Shown piece after piece: positions 15,605-23,117 of a stretch of 31,355 bases of DNA; the first letter of the stretch is position 1; each line of letters begins with the position of its first letter. The notes beneath the pieces were generated by a model. That model was not told the origin of the DNA, ran no database searches, and was given only the letters and a program-made list of their open reading frames with translations. Source of the stretch: JBMOLL01 sp049325415. Lineage in GTDB: Bacteria > Bacteroidota > Bacteroidia > Bacteroidales > GCA-2748055. Where the stretch lies: assembly GCA_049325415.1 (NCBI GenBank), contig JBMOLL010000130.1, positions 1-31,355 of the forward strand. Direction: 5' to 3'. Made by a program: the position numbers and the translations under genes.

Positions 15605-16969
15605 CTAAAGCAGGAAGCTCAGAAGGATCCCTGCAGCAACCGCTGAACCGATCACACCGGCTACATTGGGAGCCATGGCATGCATGAGGAGGTGGTTACT
15701 CGGATCCTCCTTCAGGCCCATGGTCTGCACCACCCGCGCACTATCGGGAACTGCCGAAACACCGGCAGCGCCTATGAGGGGATTAATCTTATTTTCCTGA
15801 GTCGAGAATAGATTCATCACCTTGGCGAAAAGCACACCTCCGGCGGTAGCAACCATGAAGGACAGGGCGCCGAGACCGAAAATGAGCAGAGAATCGGCAG
15901 TGAGAAAAACATCAGCCTGGGTAGATGCCCCCACGGTGAGTCCAAGGATGATGGTCACGATATCGATCAGTGAGGTTCGGGCCGTATCGGCGAGGCGCTT
16001 GGTGACGGTTGATTCCTTGAGTAGGTTGCCGAAGAACAGCATACCCAGCAGGGGAAGGGCACTTGGGGAGATAAAGGTGGTAATTATCAATCCGATAATC
16101 GGGAACATGATTTTCTCCAGTTTGGTAACTGCCCTCGGAGGCTTCATCCTGATCAGTCTTTCCCTTCGGGAGGTGAGCAGCCGCATGATCGGGGGCTGGA
16201 TCACCGGTACAAGGGCCATGTAAGAGTAGGCAGCGATGGCAATCGGACCAATCAGGTTTTTCACATAGATGGGATCGCCGTTAGCTGCCTGCCCGATAAT
16301 ATTCACACCGTTGGCAAGCCTTGAAGACAGGAAAATGGCAGTGGGCCCGTCGGCACCGCCGATAATGCCGATTGCACCGGCTTCGGCAGGATGAAATCCA
16401 AGCAGGATGGCACCCAGGAAGGTCATGAAAATACCCAGCTGTGCTGCCGCACCAAGAAGCATCAGCCTCGGATTGCTGATGAGGGAGGAGAAATCGGTCA
16501 TTGCCCCGATGCCCAGAAAGATAAGGGGGGGATAGATTCCCTTGAGCACTCCGAAATAGAGGTAATTCATCACGCTGCCCTGCTGGTATATCCCCAGCTG
16601 GAGATTTATTCCGTCGCCCTGTAAAAATGGAATATTTCCGATAATGATCCCGATACCGATCGGGATCAGCAGAAGGGGCTCATAGTCGTAGCGTATGGCC
16701 AGAAAAATAAAAACCAACCCGATAAGGATCATGACCATATGGCCGGGTGTGGCATTGCGAAAGCCCGTATATTTATAAAACTGAACAAGGCCGCTTTTAA
16801 CCATTCCGACTGCTTTCTTTATGCCAGAATCCCCGGACGGCGCCGCTGAAGCAGAAATCCCGGTACGGGGATTATCAGCAGCCCGGGCAAGCTGAAATTC
16901 AGGAAAAAGAACGGGACGGAGCAGGGCAATAAAAAGGATAATCCCCAGCAAGGTGGCAACTCTTTTCAT
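15605..16969 (-). CDS. oadB: Na+-translocating decarboxylase beta subunit
   Basis: This is the integral membrane subunit that decarboxylates carboxybiotin and moves Na+ outwards. The 454-residue protein has about ten hydrophobic spans and the hallmark GGADGPTAIFLSSRLA, with Asp207 corresponding to the conserved essential aspartate of this family. Other signature regions are YPPLIFLGIGAMTDFSSLI, VTIILGLTVGAS and GAAGVSAVPDSARVVQ. The N-terminus is extended by about 50 residues beyond the usual start: a hydrophobic leader, then a linker (ARAADNPRTGISASAAPSG) before the normal FYKYTGF region. The gene starts 4 nt after the biotin carrier stop. The family serves oxaloacetate, methylmalonyl-CoA and glutaconyl-CoA decarboxylases; the context here favours methylmalonyl-CoA. 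Confidence 0.95.
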   Translation of the reverse strand: MKRVATLLGIILFIALLRPVLFPEFQLARAADNPRTGISASAAPSGDSGIKKAVGMVKSGLVQFYKYTGFRNATPGHMVMILIGLVFIFLAIRYDYEPLLLIPIGIGIIIGNIPFLQGDGINLQLGIYQQGSVMNYLYFGVLKGIYPPLIFLGIGAMTDFSSLISNPRLMLLGAAAQLGIFMTFLGAILLGFHPAEAGAIGIIGGADGPTAIFLSSRLANGVNIIGQAANGDPIYVKNLIGPIAIAAYSYMALVPVIQPPIMRLLTSRRERLIRMKPPRAVTKLEKIMFPIIGLIITTFISPSALPLLGMLFFGNLLKESTVTKRLADTARTSLIDIVTIILGLTVGASTQADVFLTADSLLIFGLGALSFMVATAGGVLFAKVMNLFSTQENKINPLIGAAGVSAVPDSARVVQTMGLKEDPSNHLLMHAMAPNVAGVIGSAVAAGILLSFLL

Positions 16970-16973
16970 GGGC

Positions 16974-17396
16974 TCAGATTATTTCCAGTAAGACATCACC
17001 CTGTAATACAGCATCTCCGGGATTGACCATGATAGATTCCACCACACCTGCCCTGTCGGCCAGTACCTGGTTTTCCATTTTCATGGCTTCCATTGTCATC
17101 AGCAGGCTTCCTTTCTCAATAATATCCCCCGGTTTCACCTTGATGGCGATAATAGTACCCGGCAGCGGAGACTGTACGGGATGACCCGCGCCCCCTTCCC
17201 TTTTATCGATTTTCGGTTTCGGAGGTTCGGTAGACACCGGTCTGACGATGGTCGGAGTTTTGGATTTTTTCACCTTCCGGTCGATTTCTACTTCATACCG
17301 GGTGCCATTGACCTCGATATAGGCAATATCCTCTTCTATCCCGTTAACATCGACGGTATATTCGTTGCCGTTTATTTTGAACTTAAAATGTTTCAT
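16974..17396 (-). CDS. Biotin carboxyl carrier protein of the decarboxylase
   Basis: This 140-residue protein carries the biotin that shuttles CO2 from the carboxyltransferase to the membrane beta subunit. The biotinyl domain occupies the last 70 residues (SPLPGTIIAIKVKPGD) with the attachment motif MEAMKMEN and the modified Lys106. The first 40 residues form a small beta-rich domain (FKFKINGNEYTVDVNGIEED), and a proline/lysine linker joins the two (TEPPKPKIDKREGGAGHP). This corresponds to the gamma subunit of methylmalonyl-CoA decarboxylase (MmdC). It sits between oadG (14 nt) and oadB (4 nt). Confidence 0.93.
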   Translation of the reverse strand: MKHFKFKINGNEYTVDVNGIEEDIAYIEVNGTRYEVEIDRKVKKSKTPTIVRPVSTEPPKPKIDKREGGAGHPVQSPLPGTIIAIKVKPGDIIEKGSLLMTMEAMKMENQVLADRAGVVESIMVNPGDAVLQGDVLLEII

Positions 17397-17410
17397 TTTT
17401 CAGCAATTGA

Positions 17411-17773
17411 TCAGATCCTGTTAAACTGATTTCTTACAGCGTAAATTTTTGAACTCCAGGGAGAATAGGTTTTCGACACCTTTTTTATGGTCAGCACACC
17501 GCTTTCCTCATCGTGCATATCACTGAATACCAGGTGCAGGGCCATTGAGATTGCCGCAATCTCTTCCCCCGACACAGTTTGTGGGGATTCGGGAATGGGT
17601 TTGCCTTTCTTTTGCCATTCCTTTCTGGTAAAGAAAAAGATCAGTCGCGGCAAAAATTTGAAAAACCAGAAAAGCAGTACAAGGGCGGCAAAAACGATCA
17701 GGTACCCCACCACGGAGATGACCAGCGCTTTAAGGTCCAGGCCTGCAGCCAGAAGTATAAAACTGCCGTTCAT
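17411..17773 (-). CDS. OadG-family decarboxylase membrane anchor subunit
   Basis: This is a small subunit of 120 residues with one N-terminal membrane span (about residues 12-45, ALVISVVGYLIVFAALVLLF) and a cytosolic tail. In Na+-pumping decarboxylases such subunits hold the carboxyltransferase to the beta subunit (delta subunit, MmdD, in methylmalonyl-CoA decarboxylase). The tail contains EEIAAISMALHLVFSD, the conserved OadG helix, and ends in WSSKIYAVRNQFNRI. The start codon overlaps the mmdA stop by 1 nt (TAATG), which implies coupled translation. Confidence 0.9.
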   Translation of the reverse strand: MNGSFILLAAGLDLKALVISVVGYLIVFAALVLLFWFFKFLPRLIFFFTRKEWQKKGKPIPESPQTVSGEEIAAISMALHLVFSDMHDEESGVLTIKKVSKTYSPWSSKIYAVRNQFNRI

Positions 17774-19332
17774 TATAATGGAATATTAGGGTGTTTGCGC
17801 GGAGGATTTACTTCCTTCTTAGTAGCCAGGGTCTGTAAGGCCCTGATTACCCTGAAGCGCGTGTTCCTGGGTTCAATTACATCGTCGATGTATCCATACC
17901 GGGCAGCTTCATAGGGATTGGCGAATTTATCGCGGTATTCCTTTTCCTTCTGATCAATGAATCGCTGCAGCTCATCGGGGTCACTGATCTCCTGAAGTGC
18001 TTTTCCCTCCAGGATCTCAACAGCTCCTTTGGGGCCCATCACGGCGATCTCTGCCGTGGGCCAGGCGTAATTGATGTCGCCGCGAAGTTGCTTTGAGCTC
18101 ATCACATCATGTGCACCTCCGTATGATTTCCTGAGCGTGACCGTTACCTTCGGCACGGTGGCTTCTCCGTAGGCAAACATCAGTTTGGCGCCATGGATGA
18201 TAATCCCACCGTATTCCTGTGCACTGCCTGGCAGGAAACCGGGGACATCAACCAGGGTAACGATAGGGATATTGAAACAATCGCAGAAGCGCACGAAACG
18301 GGCAGCCTTTCTCGACGCGTCGATATCAAGCACCCCGGCCATGTAGTTTGGCTGGTTGGCAACGATTCCCACGGGCATACCGTTGAATTTTGCAAAACCC
18401 ACAATAATATTTCGTGCAAAATCGCGATGGATCTCGAGGAATTCCTTGTTGTCGACGACGGCAAAAATTACATCTTTAACGTCATAGGGCTGATTGGGAT
18501 TGTCGGGGATCAGTTCATTCAGGTCATCCTCCAGCCGGTCGATCGGATCGCTGCATTCCGTGATTACCGGGTCTTCCAGGTTATTCTGAGGCATATAGCT
18601 GATCATTTTTCGTATCAGCAGCAGGCCTTCTTCCTCATCTTCCGCCACAAAATGGGCGATCCCCGATTTCGTTGCATGCACCTTTGCTCCGCCAAGTGCC
18701 TCGGTCGATATCACCTCCCCCGTAACGGTCTTTGTCACTTTTGGCCCGGTGACAAACATGTAGGAAGTCTGATCGCTCATTATGATAAAATCGGTGAGAG
18801 CCGGACTGTACACCGCACCACCGGCACAGGGCCCGAAAATAGCAGAGATCTGTGGAATCACACCGGATGCAAGGATATTTCGTTCGAAGATCTCGGCATA
18901 ACCTGCCAGGCTGTTCACGCCTTCCTGGATCCTGGCCCCGCCACTGTCGTTGATCCCGATAACAGGTGCGCCGACCTTCATAGCCTGGTCAAGGATCTTG
19001 CAGATCTTCCTGGCATGGGTTTCGGAAAGTGAACCGCCAAAAACCGTGAAATCCTGGGCATAAACATATACAACCCTACCGTCGATCGTGCCATGTCCGG
19101 TTACGACGCCGTCGCCAAGAAACAGCTGTTCCTCCAGACCGAAGTCATGGGAACGGTGGGTGACAAACATATCGTATTCCTCGAAACTGCCTTCATCGAG
19201 CAGGATATTGATCCTCTCCCTGGCGGTATGCTTGCCCTTGTTATGCTGGGCCTCGATCCGCTTTTCACCACCTCCCTGCCGGGCTGTTACCCTGAGGTCG
19301 ATCAGTTGCTTTACCTTATCCTGGTTACTCAT
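17773..19332 (-). CDS. mmdA: Methylmalonyl-CoA decarboxylase / propionyl-CoA carboxylase carboxyltransferase subunit
   Basis: This is a 519-residue carboxyltransferase that moves CO2 between methylmalonyl-CoA and biotin. It has the crotonase-fold signatures DSGGARIQEGVNSLAGYAEI, FGPCAGGAVYSPALTDF, DVPGFLPGSAQEYGGIIIHG and KSYGGAHDVMSSKQLRGD, all typical of the acyl-CoA carboxyltransferase family. Its length and sequence match the propionyl-CoA/methylmalonyl-CoA branch. Neighbouring OadG, biotin carrier and OadB genes, and the epimerase 15 nt upstream, argue for the Na+-pumping decarboxylase role rather than an ATP-driven carboxylase, since no biotin carboxylase gene is present. The reaction is methylmalonyl-CoA to propionyl-CoA plus CO2 with Na+ export, possibly reversible. 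Confidence 0.95.
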   Translation of the reverse strand: MSNQDKVKQLIDLRVTARQGGGEKRIEAQHNKGKHTARERINILLDEGSFEEYDMFVTHRSHDFGLEEQLFLGDGVVTGHGTIDGRVVYVYAQDFTVFGGSLSETHARKICKILDQAMKVGAPVIGINDSGGARIQEGVNSLAGYAEIFERNILASGVIPQISAIFGPCAGGAVYSPALTDFIIMSDQTSYMFVTGPKVTKTVTGEVISTEALGGAKVHATKSGIAHFVAEDEEEGLLLIRKMISYMPQNNLEDPVITECSDPIDRLEDDLNELIPDNPNQPYDVKDVIFAVVDNKEFLEIHRDFARNIIVGFAKFNGMPVGIVANQPNYMAGVLDIDASRKAARFVRFCDCFNIPIVTLVDVPGFLPGSAQEYGGIIIHGAKLMFAYGEATVPKVTVTLRKSYGGAHDVMSSKQLRGDINYAWPTAEIAVMGPKGAVEILEGKALQEISDPDELQRFIDQKEKEYRDKFANPYEAARYGYIDDVIEPRNTRFRVIRALQTLATKKEVNPPRKHPNIPL

Positions 19333-19347
19333 AGTATTGTGTATTTC

Positions 19348-19752
19348 CTATTTTTTACCGCAAAACTCTGTCAGAACCCCGAGCGTGGATTTCGGATGAA
19401 GAAAACCGATCCGCAGCCCTTCTGCCCCGCCGCGAGGTTCCCGATCGATCATCCGGAGACCTTTTTCCTCAGCTTCCTTCAGGGCGAGGGCAACATCATC
19501 AACAGCAAAAGCAATGTGGTGAACCCCGGGTCCCTTACTTTCAATGAATTTTCCCACCGGACCTTCCGGATCGGTACTTTCCAGCAACTCGATCTTGGTC
19601 TGACCGACCATGAAAAAAGCTGTCCTCACTTTCTGCTCCGGCACTTCCTCGATGGCATAACAGCTCAATCCCAGTACCTCTTCATAATACCTAACGGCCT
19701 CTTCCATATTGGACACGGCTATGCCAATATGCTCAATGTGTGTGGGTTTCAT
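19348..19752 (-). CDS. mce: Methylmalonyl-CoA epimerase
   Basis: This is a 134-residue enzyme of the vicinal oxygen chelate (glyoxalase) fold that interconverts the (S) and (R) forms of methylmalonyl-CoA. Both halves of the fold are visible: IEHIGIAVSNMEEAVRYYEE with the first metal histidine, KIELLESTDPEGPVGKFIES with a ligand glutamate, and PGVHHIAFAVDDV with the second histidine. The C-terminus LTEFCGKK supplies the last glutamate. The length is standard. It is the first gene of the operon and links the B12 mutase product to the decarboxylase encoded next, although the mutase genes are not in this window. Confidence 0.95.
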   Translation of the reverse strand: MKPTHIEHIGIAVSNMEEAVRYYEEVLGLSCYAIEEVPEQKVRTAFFMVGQTKIELLESTDPEGPVGKFIESKGPGVHHIAFAVDDVALALKEAEEKGLRMIDREPRGGAEGLRIGFLHPKSTLGVLTEFCGKK

Positions 19753-19763
19753 TATGTTGTTAG

Positions 19764-19807
19764 TGATTGTTTAAACTTATGTGCAAACTTACAACTGATT
19801 GTTTAAA
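19764..19807. repeat. 12-bp direct repeat flanking the operon promoter
   Basis: TGATTGTTTAAA occurs at 19764-19775 and again at 19796-19807. The copies are 32 bp apart start to start, close to three helical turns. One copy lies between the candidate -33 and -7 elements and the other over the predicted transcription start and leader. This is the layout of a regulator operator, though the regulator is unknown. Confidence 0.5.
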
Positions 19808-19817
19808 AAATAACAAT
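19784..19817 (-). promoter_or_regulatory. Candidate promoter of the decarboxylase/citrate lyase operon
   Basis: On the - strand TAAGTTTG (19784-19791) matches TAnnTTTG exactly and lies 32 nt upstream of the mce start codon. An ATTG at 19814-19817 is 22 nt further upstream and could be the -33 element, slightly over the usual spacing. The direct repeats at 19764-19807 flank the -7 box. Confidence 0.5.
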
Positions 19818-19916
19818 AAAATGCTGGCTAATATTCCTGTTCTTAAACAGCGATAAAATTCATAAAACAGCGCAGGTCAGGATCAGCAGGAAAGTCCCTG
19901 TAAATGCCTCTCCGGG

Positions 19917-22900
19917 TTAATTGCCTACAGAATTGTAGAGCACCTGCTGGATCCGGGTCCGGATATTTAAATCCGTCAGGGTGTTATTTGCCTGGTTCGG
20001 ATGAATCCGGTTTGAAAGAAAGATATAGAGCAAGCCGTTCTCAGGATCCATCCAGGCCATGGTACCGGTAAATCCTGTGTGGCCATAGCTCGAAGGAGAA
20101 GCGGAATTACATGCGGGTCCGGTATCCTTCTCGGGCGCCGGCCGGTCAAATCCCAGGGCCCTGCGGTTTCCGTTGTTGCAGTTCACGCAGGAAGTATATC
20201 GTACAACGGTTGCAGAATCGATATACCGGTCGCCGCCGTAACTTCCGTAGTTAAGGATCATCTGCATCATTTTGCCCAGGTCGTTGGCGTTGGAAAAGAG
20301 TCCGGCATGGCCACAGACCCCTCCCATCATTGCAGCGCCCGGATCGTGGACATAGCCGCGAAGGAGCTGACGACGAAAGAACATGTCATTCTCCGTCGGT
20401 ACGATCTGTGATGAAGGAAAGCGTCCGAGCGGAAGGTAGCCCAGCGTACCGGCACCCAGCGGGGCGTAGAAATTGTAGTACGCAAAGGGATACAGCAGCG
20501 TATCCGTCTGCTGTTCAATAAGCTGCTGAAAAAGGTAATAGCCCAGATCGCTGTAGCGATAAACCGGTTCCTTCAGCTCCGAAACAGCGATCCTGTAAAG
20601 GATGGAATCGCGGAAATCGGAACGGAGGTAGAGTCCTTCAGCTACCTGGATACTGAATGCCGGCTTAAAACTTCTGCTGTAATAACCGTTGCGGTAAGCA
20701 ACGTTTCTGTTGGCATATACTTTGGCACCGATCTGCAAGGAATAGACAGAGGAAAACTTAGTGCTCAGCAGAGCCTCTGAACTGTCGAGTGGTTCAATGG
20801 TAGTATAATAGAAAGGAATCCAGGGGAGCAGTCCGGCCTGGTGCGTCAGGATGTCGGTAATAAGCAATGAGCCTTTATTGGTCGTATCCAGCCAGGGAAG
20901 ATAGTCTTCCAGTTTCAGGGTCTCCTTAAAGCGCCCTTCGTCACTCAGGCGCATCAGGGCGGGAATGGTGGCAGAGATCTTGGTAAGCGAGGCCAGGTCG
21001 TACAGGTCATCGGTCGTTACCGCTTCCCTGTTCAGGTAGGTCTTGTAACCGTAGGCCTTATTCCATACGACACGGCCATTCCTGGCCACGAAGACCTGGC
21101 AACCCGGAATGGCTTTGGCGGCAATGGCTTCCTCAACGATCCGGTCGATCCTCTGCAGGGTATCAAAATTCATCCCGGCATCTTCCGGATCGGTATATTT
21201 GAAGCGGTTTACCCTGGTTACCAGGCCGGTACCTTCAGGATATAGAGTACCGGCAGATACCGGAAGACGCCCGGAAAGGGCCAGACCTCCGAACAGAGCC
21301 TGGGCTGCATAAGAGCGCGTTGTTTCGTTGTCGTTGTAGCAGACCAGCAGGGCATCAACCCGGGGGACCTCTCCCAGGCGTTTCAGGGCATAGGGGTAAC
21401 CATAAAAATTAAGGATGATCTGTGCCGCCGAATCAAGAGAAGCAAGGAAGCGGAGGGTCTCATCGCCGATGCCATATGATTTTGATGCAGAAGTACTGAT
21501 CCCGAAAACATTTACCACCACCGTATTATACCTTTGAAGCCTGTCGATCAGCTGATCGACCGCCTTCGGATCGGGTGTGGCGGGAAGTGCGTAGTGATCG
21601 CCGGTGAGGTACAGATCGCTTGTCAGGTCAAAGCCGTTACCGGGATGATCGCCGATAGCCACAGTTGCCAGCTGAATATTTTCAAGTCTTTTCAGAGGGA
21701 GGAGATTCGCCCTGTTACGAACCAGAGTAAGGGAGTTTTCAATCAGCCTTTTCCTGTTTACTTCGTAGTTCCTCGAATTCAGGTCTCTCACAAGATCCCT
21801 GGTTTCAACGGGCTTTTTTTTGTCAAGGCCGGCCCATTTTTTTGCCAGCAGGATCTTCCTGACGTGCCGGTTGATCTCCTCTTCCGGAATAGATCCTTTG
21901 CGCACTTCTCTTTTGATGGTCTGGATGGCTGCCTGAATATCGGCGGGCATAAGAAGAATGTCGTTTCCCGCCCTGACTGCTTCAGCTTCCAGTTCGCCCG
22001 GTTCCAGATAATTGCTGGCTCCTTTCATGCTCAGGGCGTCGGTGTAGATCAGGCCCTTGAATCCCAGATCGTTCACCAGCAGGGTATCGATCACCTTTTC
22101 AGACAGAGTCGACGGACGGTCGGCGCGGTCATCGAGAACCGGCACACCGAGGTGAGCCACCATGATCCCGCTAAGTCCTTCATCGATAAGATACCGGAAA
22201 GGAAACAGTTCGAGTGAATCCAGCCTTTTTCTGTCGAAGGGTATCAGCGGCAGTGCTTTGTGTGAGTCGGTATCCGTATCGCCGTGACCCGGAAAATGCT
22301 TGGCAGAAACAAGCAGGCCCTGATCCTGCATCCCCTTCATATAGGCTGAGGATTTCAGGCTCACGTTTTCCCGGTTCTCCCCGAAGGAACGGGTACCGAT
22401 TACCGGGTTTGCCGGATTATTGTTGATATCGGCAACCGGCGCGAAATTGACGGAGATACCCAGCCGTTTCATCTGCAGGGCAATATCCCTGCCCATGTTA
22501 TAAACAAGAGCGTTATCCCGGATCGCTCCCAGCATCATCTGTCTCGGATAACTGATCACACTGTCGAGTCGCATGCCGAGCCCCCATTCGCCGTCGATGG
22601 CAATAAGGAGAGGAACCTCGCTTTCCTGCTGGAAGATATTGGTCATCATTGCCTGTCTGACCGGTCCTCCCTGGAAAAAAATAATGCCCCCTACTTTGTA
22701 TTTCCTGATCAGTTTACGGATTTCTTCCGTATGTGCGGCATCGCGATCCGAATAGGCCGGGATCATGATCATCTGGGCAATTTTTTCTTCAAGGTTCATC
22801 CGGTTCATTACAGAATCGACCCAGAGTGAATCTGCCCTGAGAAAAGCCGGGCCAAGCACCTTTGGAGGCTGAAAGGAAGAGCCGGCGCCCTGGCCGGTCG

Positions 22901-22967
22901 AATAAAAATTGCCCAGAAAAAGGAAAATCAGCAAAAAGGTCACAGCCCTGTTCAGGTTTTTCATCAT
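19917..22967 (-). CDS. Exported GH3 glycosidase fused to a serine hydrolase (beta-lactamase fold)
   Basis: This is a two-enzyme fusion of about 1016 residues. I start it at 22967 (MMKNLNRAVTFLLIFLFLGN, a signal peptide). Residues of about 45-370 are glycoside hydrolase family 3, of the beta-N-acetylglucosaminidase type: KHFPGHGDTDTDSH (223-236) carries the Asp-His acid/base dyad typical of NagZ, and YTDALSMKG the nucleophile Asp310. A GH3 C-terminal-like domain follows (about 415-575). From about 600 there is a class C beta-lactamase-like hydrolase with SLTK (Ser660, Lys663). Its second motif appears as YSD (YRYSDLGYY) rather than the common YxN, and the late motif as GHTGFTGT. Peptidoglycan fragments are a plausible substrate. 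A good promoter lies at 23007-23036. Confidence 0.92.
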   Translation of the reverse strand: MMKNLNRAVTFLLIFLFLGNFYSTGQGAGSSFQPPKVLGPAFLRADSLWVDSVMNRMNLEEKIAQMIMIPAYSDRDAAHTEEIRKLIRKYKVGGIIFFQGGPVRQAMMTNIFQQESEVPLLIAIDGEWGLGMRLDSVISYPRQMMLGAIRDNALVYNMGRDIALQMKRLGISVNFAPVADINNNPANPVIGTRSFGENRENVSLKSSAYMKGMQDQGLLVSAKHFPGHGDTDTDSHKALPLIPFDRKRLDSLELFPFRYLIDEGLSGIMVAHLGVPVLDDRADRPSTLSEKVIDTLLVNDLGFKGLIYTDALSMKGASNYLEPGELEAEAVRAGNDILLMPADIQAAIQTIKREVRKGSIPEEEINRHVRKILLAKKWAGLDKKKPVETRDLVRDLNSRNYEVNRKRLIENSLTLVRNRANLLPLKRLENIQLATVAIGDHPGNGFDLTSDLYLTGDHYALPATPDPKAVDQLIDRLQRYNTVVVNVFGISTSASKSYGIGDETLRFLASLDSAAQIILNFYGYPYALKRLGEVPRVDALLVCYNDNETTRSYAAQALFGGLALSGRLPVSAGTLYPEGTGLVTRVNRFKYTDPEDAGMNFDTLQRIDRIVEEAIAAKAIPGCQVFVARNGRVVWNKAYGYKTYLNREAVTTDDLYDLASLTKISATIPALMRLSDEGRFKETLKLEDYLPWLDTTNKGSLLITDILTHQAGLLPWIPFYYTTIEPLDSSEALLSTKFSSVYSLQIGAKVYANRNVAYRNGYYSRSFKPAFSIQVAEGLYLRSDFRDSILYRIAVSELKEPVYRYSDLGYYLFQQLIEQQTDTLLYPFAYYNFYAPLGAGTLGYLPLGRFPSSQIVPTENDMFFRRQLLRGYVHDPGAAMMGGVCGHAGLFSNANDLGKMMQMILNYGSYGGDRYIDSATVVRYTSCVNCNNGNRRALGFDRPAPEKDTGPACNSASPSSYGHTGFTGTMAWMDPENGLLYIFLSNRIHPNQANNTLTDLNIRTRIQQVLYNSVGN

Positions 22968-23006
22968 CTTTCGCACAGTTTCATTGGAAACGACAGAATA
23001 CCCCTG

Positions 23007-23036
23007 CAAAGATAGAAGTGCATCCCGCCCCGCAAA
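23007..23036 (-). promoter_or_regulatory. Candidate promoter of the GH3-serine hydrolase gene
   Basis: On the - strand TTTG (23033-23036), an 18-nt spacer and TATCTTTG (23007-23014) match the Bacteroidota promoter consensus. The predicted start is about 30 nt upstream of the ATG at 22967. The terminator of the upstream gene lies just before it, so the gene is probably transcribed alone. Confidence 0.55.
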
Positions 23037-23057
23037 ATGAAATTATAAACAATGCCG

Positions 23058-23092
23058 AAAAAAAAGATCCTCCCCTGTAAAAAAGGAGGATC
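23058..23092 (-). terminator. Intrinsic terminator of the C1 peptidase gene
   Basis: On the - strand GATCCTCC and GGAGGATC (8-bp perfect stem, 23066-23092, 11-nt loop) are followed by a run of eight T (23058-23065). It lies 25 nt past the peptidase stop at 23118. Confidence 0.88.
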
Positions 23093-23117
23093 CGGATCAT
23101 AATATAAGCTCCTGGCT

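Noticed and set aside
18193..19032. A 279-codon open frame on the + strand
   Set aside because: It is antisense to mmdA, whose own frame has unmistakable carboxyltransferase motifs; the antisense product has no recognisable features.
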